Shown in pieces: positions 34,022 through 41,585 of a stretch of 64,000 nucleotides of DNA (the first letter of the stretch is position 1; every line of letters starts with the position of its first letter). Position numbers and translations under genes: made by a program. The notes below the pieces were generated by a model. The model did not search any database, was not told the origin of the DNA, and was given only the letters and a program-made list of their open reading frames with translations. Source of the DNA: Candidatus Obscuribacterales bacterium (GTDB lineage Bacteria; Cyanobacteriota; Vampirovibrionia; Obscuribacterales; Obscuribacteraceae); contig JACKCM010000008.1 in the NCBI GenBank assembly GCA_020634035.1, positions 124,001-188,000 on the forward strand, given 5' to 3'.

Positions 34022-34198
34022 ATGTCACCAAGGCGAAGTACCTTTGGTTATGGCTTGCCGGAAAAATGGCGCAGCGTTTATCTAGGGATGGGTGATTGGA
34101 CTTCCCTGGGAGAGCGCATAGATCGCAGCCGAGCAAGCCGATCGATGGTCCGCTACTACTCGCGAGATCTGGAAACCGAGATCAATCTGTCTCGATGA
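34022..34198 (+). CDS. Possible small ORF of unknown function
   Basis: A 58-codon ORF (MSPRRSTFGYGLPEKW to NLSR) lies between the DUF547 and PaaI genes and overlaps the latter's 3' end by 17 bases. It is basic and aromatic with no recognised motif and no clear ribosome binding site. It may be a remnant or chance ORF. Confidence 0.2.
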   Translation: MSPRRSTFGYGLPEKWRSVYLGMGDWTSLGERIDRSRASRSMVRYYSRDLETEINLSR

Positions 34199-34619
34199 CA
34201 AAATCTTTCATTCGGTAGGAAGTACCGCGAAATAGAGCTACGGTCTCACCGGCTTCATCGCATACGGCGATGTCATAGACGCCGGTTCTGCCCTTCAAGC
34301 TCTTTTCTGTCGCGGTGGCTCGCAGAATCTGACCGATCTTAACCGGTGCCAGAAAGGATATCGAACAGTTGAGGGCGACGGTTTTATGGTTGCGAGAATT
34401 GCAGGCGTAGGCGAAAGCTGTGTCGGCGAGGCTGAACATGACGCCGCCATGACAGATGCCGTGACCATTGACCAGCAGTTCGGTTATCTCTAGAGAGACC
34501 ACCGCTTCACCTGCTTCGGCGCTGACCAGTTTCATGCCGAGCATGCTGCTGAATTTGTCGCCTTTTTCCATGTGGTTGGCGACAGCCATAGCCAGTTTTT
34601 CTGTTTTGCTCTCTACCAT
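34182..34619 (-). CDS. PaaI-like hotdog thioesterase
   Basis: The ATG at 34619 (145 residues, AAGGA ten bases upstream) fits the family better than the frame's first codon. The signature NGHGICHGGVMFSLADTAFAYACNSR is almost that of PaaI, with the Asn/His-Gly-Gly loop and the Asp on the long helix. SISFLAPVKIG and TGVYDIAVCDEAG are the core strands. PaaI hydrolyses phenylacetyl-CoA-type hydroxyphenylacetyl thioesters to protect the CoA pool. No phenylacetate genes are in view, so the substrate is uncertain. Confidence 0.9.
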   Translation of the reverse strand: MVESKTEKLAMAVANHMEKGDKFSSMLGMKLVSAEAGEAVVSLEITELLVNGHGICHGGVMFSLADTAFAYACNSRNHKTVALNCSISFLAPVKIGQILRATATEKSLKGRTGVYDIAVCDEAGETVALFRGTSYRMKDFVIETD

Positions 34620-34735
34620 ATTCAGCAGCTTCCTTGTACTCTGTTTCGGTTGAATGAAAGGATACCCTATTGAAATCATCCAGGGAGCATTGTGCTGCTC
34701 CCGCCTCGTTTTAATGACGGGCTCGTAGATTCCCC

Positions 34736-35908
34736 ATGTACGTAGATGTCTTCTCAGGGCTATCTTTAGAGCTATCCCCTCGCGATTACATAGCTCCTAT
34801 GGCTTTCGATTCCCAGTGTCCTGCTCCCACCGGACAGGAAGTCCCTACCTTAAGGCTCAAAAGAGATGCAGATCCCTGCGATCGCACCGACTATTCTCTG
34901 GTGAAAGACCAGGTCGACAGGGTCGGTACTTCCAGCCGCCTTCATGATGAGATAGCCGAATCTTACAAAGAGTTGGTCGAGACCGACCGAAAGTTCAAGC
35001 TCAACAGCAGAGATGCTGATTTGCGCGAGGCGAGCAAGCTGGAGCCTGAGATGGCGTATGACTTGAATCAGTACCGCATCGCCTCGCCGGGAGTTTTTCG
35101 AATAGATTCCAGAGAAGCCGGCAAGACCGAGAACCGTGGACTGGGCACAGGCTTTGCTGTCAGGCAAGAGGGCAATCAGTGTCAGATCATGACCGACTAT
35201 CATGTGGTCACCACCGATGCCGGCGATTTAGAACCTAATTTGACCGTAAAGAGCCGCGATGGCAAACGTGCTCCTGCAACGCTCAAAGCGCAGGACGTCA
35301 AGTCTGACCTGGCGCTTCTCTCTGTGCCTGTGGCCTCTATCGGTTCCTGTCCGGTGCTGCCCCTTGGTAAAAGCTCAGCCAGTCTCCACCCCGGTACGGA
35401 TCGGGTGGCGACCATCGGCCATGCCGGCGGCGCCGAGCAACAGTTTTTGAGCGGCGGCTATGTGATTCATAACGGCAGAAAACACAGCGAGATCGAGAAT
35501 CATCCTGACGGCAAGACTAAGCCCTGGAAGGATAATCAGGTGGTGGAGGTAGCTGCCCATGTGATCGGCGGCAATTCGGGTGGTCCAGCCATGGCTGACG
35601 GTGCGGTTGTCGGCGCTACCCAGTATAAGCGTGCCACATCCGAGATGTTCTTCACCCCGGTAGAAGACATCCGCGCCCTCATTGCAAAAGCCAATCCATT
35701 TCCAATTCTTCGAGCCGCTCCGGTTCCGCGCGATATCCCTCTGTCCTGTACCATCGCTAAAGAGGAGATCCGGGCTCATGTTAGTCGCGGTGAACTTCTC
35801 AACGGCAACTTCAACGAGAGACGGCATATCTATCGCTTCAAGGACGGTTCGGTATATACTCTCAACCAGAGTCCTTCTTCTTGTATCAAGACCCTGCCCG
35901 GGAAATAA
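34736..35908 (+). CDS. Trypsin-like (HtrA/S1C-type) serine protease domain protein
   Basis: 390 residues with a complete trypsin-like triad: His156 in TDYHVVT, Asp191 in VKSDLALLSV and Ser281 in GGNSGGPA. The order and spacing fit HtrA/DegP-type proteases, but no PDZ domain follows; the C-terminal 80 residues are unrecognised. The first 110 residues are a charged, partly helical region with no signal peptide, so secretion is not evident. The start at the ATG has no clear RBS. The oxyanion Gly residues are present, so activity is plausible. It may act on cytosolic proteins or be exported by another route. Confidence 0.85.
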   Translation: MYVDVFSGLSLELSPRDYIAPMAFDSQCPAPTGQEVPTLRLKRDADPCDRTDYSLVKDQVDRVGTSSRLHDEIAESYKELVETDRKFKLNSRDADLREASKLEPEMAYDLNQYRIASPGVFRIDSREAGKTENRGLGTGFAVRQEGNQCQIMTDYHVVTTDAGDLEPNLTVKSRDGKRAPATLKAQDVKSDLALLSVPVASIGSCPVLPLGKSSASLHPGTDRVATIGHAGGAEQQFLSGGYVIHNGRKHSEIENHPDGKTKPWKDNQVVEVAAHVIGGNSGGPAMADGAVVGATQYKRATSEMFFTPVEDIRALIAKANPFPILRAAPVPRDIPLSCTIAKEEIRAHVSRGELLNGNFNERRHIYRFKDGSVYTLNQSPSSCIKTLPGK

Positions 35909-35979
35909 TGCTGCCTCGCTGTTCTTCAATTCGCATTGTACTGTCCGTACTGCATTTAGCGATCACAGCAAGAAACAGT

Positions 35980-36110
35980 CCTATTCCGAACATATCTATG
36001 AGTTCGAACGGGTGGGTTCATTTCATCTTAAAGTACGACTCGGCACGGTAGACTATGATAAAGACAAGCGTTGGTTGGTCAAGGTCCTCTACGAAGGAGA
36101 TGTTCACTGA
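35980..36110 (+). other. Possible gene fragment downstream of the protease
   Basis: In the frame ending at 36110 the sequence reads as protein-like beta structure (YEFERVGSFHLKVRLG, then YDKDKRWLVKVLYEGD) but has no good start codon or RBS; the only start-like codon is a GTG leaving about 33 residues. It may be the 3' remnant of a lost gene and overlaps the convergent GNAT gene by 32 bases. Confidence 0.25.
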
Positions 36111-36585
36111 CGCTTTTGAGGTCCATCGACAAGATGATCTGGTCGCGGCACCAGATGCCGTCTTCGATGATTTTTTCCGGGTAGTGTTTTAAAAAATGAT
36201 CCGGAACTATCTTGGATATGCGAAAGCCGCACTTTTGATAAAAGGCTAACTGAGAGATGCTTGAATTGCCTGTGGCGACGATAAGTTCTAAGGCGCCAAG
36301 CGACTTTGCTAAGTTAACCGCATCCAGTATCAGATGCTTGCCGAATCCTCTGCCTTGAAGATTTGTCTCTATGGAGATGTTCATTATCTCCACTATTCTA
36401 TTTTCAGCGGCTCGAAGTACATAGACTCCGACCAGTTTGTCGTTTAGATAAGCCAGTCTGAGTTTTGCGTCTTTCAGATAGGCATCGACCAGCTCTCTAG
36501 AAGGGTCCGCTTCTAGAAGCAGATGATAAGGAATCTCCTCGTCAGCGCCCGGGTCTCGGATGGTCAGGGCGTTATCGTGATACAT
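36079..36585 (-). CDS. GNAT family N-acetyltransferase
   Basis: 168 residues with the GNAT core: KLVGVYVLRAAENRIVEIMNISIE (strands 3-4), the acetyl-CoA loop TNLQGRGFGKHLILDAV (Q-x-x-G-x-G type), LIVATGNSSISQLAFYQKCGF with the Asn and Tyr of motif B. The enzyme moves acetyl from acetyl-CoA to an amine of unknown identity. It is monocistronic and divergent from the next gene. Confidence 0.9.
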   Translation of the reverse strand: MYHDNALTIRDPGADEEIPYHLLLEADPSRELVDAYLKDAKLRLAYLNDKLVGVYVLRAAENRIVEIMNISIETNLQGRGFGKHLILDAVNLAKSLGALELIVATGNSSISQLAFYQKCGFRISKIVPDHFLKHYPEKIIEDGIWCRDQIILSMDLKSVSEHLLRRGP

Positions 36586-36687
36586 GCTTTCCCGTTTCAG
36601 AACAGATCTTCATAGATGGCTTACAGAATCCAGGCATTTTAGCAGATTCGGGTATATCTAAGCTGGACAGAGCAGGAATTGGTCTTT

Positions 36688-38172
36688 ATGGGTGAAAGCC
36701 TTGGAAGTTTGCGCAATGTCAGGATTCTCACTCCAGGGCGAATCTTGTATCGGGTTTTTGCAGTATTACTTGTGCTCTGGTTCGGTATCGGTTGGCTAGC
36801 TTCTCTTGCTTCTCATATAGATGTCGCCGGAGAGAATTGTCGGGAAAGTGAGATCCGGGCTCAGACCCGCTCTATAGAGAGGCGTCTTGCTCTGGGCGAA
36901 GACGAGCTCATGAATGTAATCATTCCGGAAGGGGCGCTTTTTTGTAATACCTTATTCGGTTTCAGCCTGATCTGCCAGGGCAAGAAGTTGCCCCGAACGA
37001 GTCCTGAGCGACAAAGGCTACTGGAGCGACTTGAGAGGTTGATAGCCAAAGTCGAGAGAATGCGAGAGCGCTATCCTTTTGAGCTGAATACAAAATTGAA
37101 TCCACCTGGTGGTATCATCATCAGCGGTCATGAGAATCTCTTACGGGCCGGGTATTGTACCCTTGGTGGCAGGAGACCGGATATCGTCGCCGCATTCGGT
37201 CGACAGTCTCGTTTGATAAACGATGCGATACTTGCCACTCCATCAGGATTTCCCCAATGCTACAAAGGTTACACCTGGGCCCAGGATTGTGTTTTCGCGG
37301 TCGATTCTCTGCGTATTCACGACAGGCTTTTTGGCACCGATTATAGTGCGGCGATAGAGAAATATGTCAGCGGTCTCAAAGAGCACATCGATCCTGTTTC
37401 AGGATTGATGATCGCCCAGGTAGATCCTGCTTCAGGAAAGAGCATCGAAGGGGCCCGGGGCTGTGCCGCTGCCTGGGGGCTTTCTATCCTTCCATCTATA
37501 GATGCGGAATTCAGTCGCAGTCAATATGCTCTTTTTCGAAAGAGCTGGTATGTCGATGTTCTGGGATGTCGAGCTGCCCACGAATGGTATCGCGGCAAGT
37601 CGACCAGTACCAACTTTCATGCCGGTCCGGTGGTGTTTGGCATGGGGGCGGCGGCTAGCGGCATCTGCATAGCGGCAGCCCGGCGCGCTGGTGACCGGGT
37701 CTCATTTAATCGGCTTTTGCGTAGCCTGGAGCTTGTCGGACTGCCTTTCTACACAGCCGGCGGAGAGAAGTATTATTTTTTCAGGCTCTGTTTAATGGCT
37801 GACGTAGTATCGCTCTGGGGTAAAACTATCGAGCCTTTTGATAATGCCGAAGTCCCCGCATCACAGGAGCCGAATAGGGAGCAGACCGACCTTTTCTGGC
37901 TGGTAATTGTTCTTGTGGCCGCGCTTTCAATTATGACGGTGGCAGTGCTGTCGAAGAATCTGCTTTCTATAATTCGTGACGACAAGGTGGTGCGTGTATC
38001 CTGGAACAAAACAACAGCCGCCGGATTTCTTTTCCAGGCGGCATGTGTAGTGCTTTTCTTCTTAAGCGGAACCTTCTCGTTTCTTCAGATCTTCATCTTC
38101 ATGACCATGATCGATCTGGTCGAAGCGATGGCGGTAAGACCCGCAATTATTGGAAAGCTTTATGACAGCTAA
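36688..38172 (+). CDS. Membrane protein with large helical, glycosidase-barrel-like domain
   Basis: 494 residues from the ATG at 36688 (AGGA ten bases upstream). An N-terminal membrane helix (about 18-40) is followed by a soluble region (45-400) with evenly spaced helices and aromatic loops: FPQCYKGYTWAQDCVFAVDSLRIHDRL, AAAWGLSILPS and STNFHAGPVVFGMGAAASG. Two or three helices form the C-terminus. W-A-Q-D followed by helical hairpins recalls six-hairpin glycosidase-like or linalool dehydratase-like barrels, but I cannot assign a family. Its last four bases overlap the convergent TPR gene. Confidence 0.65.
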   Translation: MGESLGSLRNVRILTPGRILYRVFAVLLVLWFGIGWLASLASHIDVAGENCRESEIRAQTRSIERRLALGEDELMNVIIPEGALFCNTLFGFSLICQGKKLPRTSPERQRLLERLERLIAKVERMRERYPFELNTKLNPPGGIIISGHENLLRAGYCTLGGRRPDIVAAFGRQSRLINDAILATPSGFPQCYKGYTWAQDCVFAVDSLRIHDRLFGTDYSAAIEKYVSGLKEHIDPVSGLMIAQVDPASGKSIEGARGCAAAWGLSILPSIDAEFSRSQYALFRKSWYVDVLGCRAAHEWYRGKSTSTNFHAGPVVFGMGAAASGICIAAARRAGDRVSFNRLLRSLELVGLPFYTAGGEKYYFFRLCLMADVVSLWGKTIEPFDNAEVPASQEPNREQTDLFWLVIVLVAALSIMTVAVLSKNLLSIIRDDKVVRVSWNKTTAAGFLFQAACVVLFFLSGTFSFLQIFIFMTMIDLVEAMAVRPAIIGKLYDS

Positions 38173-38750
38173 GAAGAAGATTTTGTCTTCAGCTCTCGTG
38201 CTTGCTTAAACAGCTCTTCGGCATCTTCGGTCTGACCGAGACGTTTGAGACAGTTGGCGTTTTCTATAAGGGTGAGAATATAACTAGAATTGTTCTCACC
38301 GAGAACTTGCTGTTTCAAATTAAGCGATTGACTCAGCATTGTCAGGCATTTTTCGTGGTTGTTCTGACGGTTGTAGATTTTTGCCAGGATTTCACAAATT
38401 TCCCAGGTCAGTTCATAGCATTCATTCTCGAAGGACGTGACAAGCTTGAGAAGCTTGAGGAGCGGTAGCTCTACTTTCTTTAGTTCGCCATCATCCAGGC
38501 AGTTCTGAACCTTATTCAGCAGCTTGTTGGCTTCTTTCTTCTCGACCTCGGACCAGTGATTATCTTCCCCGGCTTTAGATACCAGCTCTTTCAGGGCTTT
38601 CATATCTATTGCATCAGGCGTTGACGATGAGATCGTCGTTTCGCTGCCGTTTTTCAGATCATCCTGAGACAGGATTGGTAGCGCAGATGTTTCGGTTACC
38701 GCTTTGCTATCGGTACTGCTGTTGTTTTGGCTGGATCTTTGAAATTTCAT
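38169..38750 (-). CDS. TPR (kinesin light chain-type) protein
   Basis: 193 residues. The first 50 are Ser/Thr-rich and probably disordered. The rest has KLC-like TPR helices: WEICEILAKIYNRQNNHEKCLTMLSQSLNLKQQVLGE and ENANCLKRLGQTEDAEELFKQARELK. It resembles the C-terminal half of the protein at 26465-27310. There is no signal peptide. It is likely a small cytoplasmic adaptor of unknown partner. Confidence 0.72.
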   Translation of the reverse strand: MKFQRSSQNNSSTDSKAVTETSALPILSQDDLKNGSETTISSSTPDAIDMKALKELVSKAGEDNHWSEVEKKEANKLLNKVQNCLDDGELKKVELPLLKLLKLVTSFENECYELTWEICEILAKIYNRQNNHEKCLTMLSQSLNLKQQVLGENNSSYILTLIENANCLKRLGQTEDAEELFKQARELKTKSSS

Positions 38751-38954
38751 GAAGCGACCTGCTGTCGGTGTTTGAAAACTAGTAAAGTCGGAAATAAATC
38801 GGTCTTCGAACTTTATACCCCCATCAGGTGATGCAAATCACCCTTGACAGAGTCACGGTTGTACTCCTATCTGTGGCTCGGTCTTCGGACAGATCCGTGA
38901 AAACAAAGAGCTACAGGGCGAAAGCAATTTATTCGACAATCACATCGGTATATA

Positions 38955-39530
38955 TTAAATCTTGGCTGCGCCGGAGGCTAGTTTGCTCAGTCGACTCTCT
39001 TCCAGTTCTAGCAGCAGGTCTTCGATTTCGTGCCAGGAGCGTGCCCGGGGATAGCCTTCTACCAGTCTGTTGTGCGGCGAATCAAATAGTATTCCCTGAC
39101 CTTCGAAAGTCGAGAAATGACGTGGATTGTCATCGATTAGATAATCGGCTCGCACAATGTACTTGTGTCCGCAGAAAATATAGTTGAGGTGATGTATAGA
39201 GGGAAAGTGCTCTTGAAGCCAGTGAAACTTCGGTCTCAGAGAAACCGGCACTTCCATGGCTGCTGTTGAGATGAAGATCTCGTGCTTTTCCGAAAGGCGC
39301 TCTATGACGTCCTGGGAGCCGTCTATTACTTTTAGATCAAGCCAGAACTCTTCTTCGGCCAGGGCGTTTTCGATGATGTTGAACTCTTTTTCGGTGAGGA
39401 TATCCGTCAGCTTTTTGCCGACCAGATCATCGGGAGTGTGACTGGTATTGCATTCGCGGTTGTAATAATCTAGTAGACCGCCCAGAGCGTCGGCGATTAC
39501 CTCGTCCATATCTATTGCAATTCTTGCCAT
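38955..39530 (-). CDS. 5'(3')-deoxyribonucleotidase-like HAD hydrolase (NT5C type)
   Basis: 191 residues from the ATG at 39530, which has GGGAGG about six bases upstream. The protein opens with the HAD motif IAIDMDEVIADALGGLL, the NT5C signature with two Asp. FWLDLKVIDGSQDVIERLSEKHEIFISTAAME is the cap-to-motif II region, and YLIDDNPRHFSTFEGQGILFDSPHN holds motif IV Asp pair. Family members remove phosphate from dNMPs or related nucleotides. The end is Glu/Leu-rich. Confidence 0.88.
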   Translation of the reverse strand: MARIAIDMDEVIADALGGLLDYYNRECNTSHTPDDLVGKKLTDILTEKEFNIIENALAEEEFWLDLKVIDGSQDVIERLSEKHEIFISTAAMEVPVSLRPKFHWLQEHFPSIHHLNYIFCGHKYIVRADYLIDDNPRHFSTFEGQGILFDSPHNRLVEGYPRARSWHEIEDLLLELEESRLSKLASGAAKI

Positions 39531-39761
39531 TACAACCTCCCGGATTCCCCCTATACTTTGACGCAGACCCCGGGCATTTAGCAAGCTCTTTAGCGCTTTT
39601 GTTTGCAGTGGAGCGCGAAAAATTAATACTTGGCTTGCTTACAAGCAGGAGAAACACCGGAATATCACGGTTGTTAATATATGGCAGCGGCTATAGAATC
39701 TTGATATAAGGCTATTTGGTCAGCAAACGCCAATGCCAGTGGCGATTCAGGAGTGCAGCCG

Positions 39762-40853
39762 TTGAGTATCGATCAAGCACCTTGCAACGCCGGGGAGAAA
39801 TTGCCAAACAAGTGGCTGTTTCGGCTCTGGCGGGCTGCTTTGATGAGGCTCAAGCAGGCCTGGCGTGAACAAGAGAATGAGAAAATCCGGGAGAAAGTCG
39901 AGCGGGTTCCGTCTCTGATACGGCCGATGAAACTGTCTGTCGATGTGCTGCTTCGTTCTGAAAGACATCTTACGAAGAATCCGAAAAATAGCCTTGAGAG
40001 AATCCGACTGATTCAACACTATTGCCTCTATAGAAAGACAGATGTTGAAGCAGCCAGGCGGCTCTCCCATCACGTCAAAGCCTTTGTGGCGAATAACCCC
40101 CTTGATGAAAATATTCCGCTCTTGCCGGTCAATTCAGGCGAGGCCGAACTCTACGAAGCTGTCCAGAATATCTGGCTGGGTCATATCGAACGGGATCCGG
40201 GCAATTTAGAGATTCTGAAGGCAGCATCGATGTTTTATGCCTGGCGTGACCCGGCGCTTTCAGCCATGATCGGCAAAAGAGTAGTTGAGCTTTCACCGAG
40301 CCAGAAAGAGGACATCATCAGACATTGCCTTGGCGTCATGGGAACTGTGGAAACTGATATCGAATATGCCACCAATGCCTATGAAGCGCTTTTGCTGGCT
40401 TATCATAAGAAAACCTTGTCTCCCCGGCGAAGATTCGAGATCTTGATGCAATTGCCCGAATACGCTTATAAGCTAGGTCGCTTCGATGATACCATCAAGT
40501 ATGCCGGTGAACTCTTGAAAGAGGTAGAGGAATTACCGGCCGATTCGCTGCAGTACGGCAGCAACTTTCATCGTGCCTGTCTCTGGATAGCAAGGGTGCT
40601 TTTCGAGCGCGGTGACATCAAACGAGCCAAGCAATGGTTTATATGGTCCGTGAAGACGAGACCTTCACTATATCTATGTACGGCTGGACCGGATCTTTAT
40701 CTTGCCGAGCAGTTCGTTCTAGCCGGAGAGCGGCAGATCGTAATCAACTATCTAACCCATGCTTCGCTTTTTTGGAAAGAAGGGATTCTCTTTGACTGGA
40801 TAGATCAGCTAAAAGAAGGGAAGAAACCGGATTTCAGTGCTTATCTTATTTGA
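39762..40853 (+). CDS. TPR-like helical repeat protein
   Basis: The frame opens at a GTG (39753) that overlaps the AGGAG RBS; the TTG at 39762 lies eight bases after it and is the better start (363 residues). A basic N-terminus (KWLFRLWRAALMRLKQAWREQENEKIREK) is followed by degenerate TPR-like helix pairs (LLAYHKKTLSPRRRFEILMQLPEYAYKLGRFDDTIKYAGELL). No signal peptide. Overlaps the next convergent gene by eight bases. Function unknown. Confidence 0.7.
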   Translation: MSIDQAPCNAGEKLPNKWLFRLWRAALMRLKQAWREQENEKIREKVERVPSLIRPMKLSVDVLLRSERHLTKNPKNSLERIRLIQHYCLYRKTDVEAARRLSHHVKAFVANNPLDENIPLLPVNSGEAELYEAVQNIWLGHIERDPGNLEILKAASMFYAWRDPALSAMIGKRVVELSPSQKEDIIRHCLGVMGTVETDIEYATNAYEALLLAYHKKTLSPRRRFEILMQLPEYAYKLGRFDDTIKYAGELLKEVEELPADSLQYGSNFHRACLWIARVLFERGDIKRAKQWFIWSVKTRPSLYLCTAGPDLYLAEQFVLAGERQIVINYLTHASLFWKEGILFDWIDQLKEGKKPDFSAYLI

Positions 40854-41541
40854 GTTTATAGCTCTGTCGAATTGTTGTGAATTCCGGATGACAGACAGCG
40901 CTGGTGGTGACCAGGCAAATATCTTCTGCCAGGTACTCTCCACCGGAGAAAGTTTCTTTTAGTTCGGTTACCCGCTCTTTGAGCGTTATTGATGGCGGGG
41001 CGCCGAAGCGGGCGATGGTGATGTTTCCAAAGACGATATCGTCACTTATATAGCTTTTGTTGTCCGGTATCTTATGCTTTGTCAGATTCTGTCTGAGCGC
41101 TTTGACAAAGTCACCATAGGTTTTATCTGTGAAGACAGTGACGGCAAGACTGGTGGGCAGAAGGAGCAAGCCCGAGAGATGAAATCTGATCGGCCTCAGA
41201 TTCTCCGCGGCTATAGATTCTTGAAAAGCGCGGTCGGCTGCTGTGATATCGGCGGCGGTGAAGGTGGGCGGGTCTGCAATGCGACGAACATTCTGGATGG
41301 TTATGTGCAGAGATTCGGGGAGATAGTAATATTGGTTCGTATCCAGCGCTTTGAGCTCTTCTATCAGGGTCGTGACAGTCTCCTTGATAGCAGGGGGTAG
41401 AAAGCTGAGAAATGTCAGACATAGTCTTGCGTCGTTTTCGAAATCGCTGCTCAAGGGAACCGACGAAGCGGGGCTCTCACCTGCCCAGCTCAGGGCTTCC
41501 AGTCGTTCTAGAATTTCTTTCTGCTTCCGGGCATAGTTCAT
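40846..41541 (-). CDS. 2H phosphoesterase-like protein with one degenerate motif
   Basis: 231 residues. The fold of 2'-5' RNA ligases/cyclic phosphodiesterases is suggested by two symmetrical strands: ESLHITIQNV (first His-x-Thr motif) and VFGNITIARFG in the second half. In the second motif Asn stands in place of the catalytic His. The Leu/Pro-rich center (HLSGLLLLPTSLAVTVF) fits the family as well. With one catalytic His lost, it may bind but not cleave cyclic phosphates or RNA ends. Assignment is moderate. Confidence 0.6.
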   Translation of the reverse strand: MNYARKQKEILERLEALSWAGESPASSVPLSSDFENDARLCLTFLSFLPPAIKETVTTLIEELKALDTNQYYYLPESLHITIQNVRRIADPPTFTAADITAADRAFQESIAAENLRPIRFHLSGLLLLPTSLAVTVFTDKTYGDFVKALRQNLTKHKIPDNKSYISDDIVFGNITIARFGAPPSITLKERVTELKETFSGGEYLAEDICLVTTSAVCHPEFTTIRQSYKLK

Positions 41542-41585
41542 AGCGGCTTATTTTACATTTTTATTTTGCCAATAGCTTGAAGCCA

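Noticed and set aside
34878..34885. HIP1-like palindrome GCGATCGC (another at 55662-55669)
   Set aside because: HIP1 is highly overrepresented in many photosynthetic cyanobacteria, but I saw only two copies here, about chance level, so it gives no evidence of lineage.
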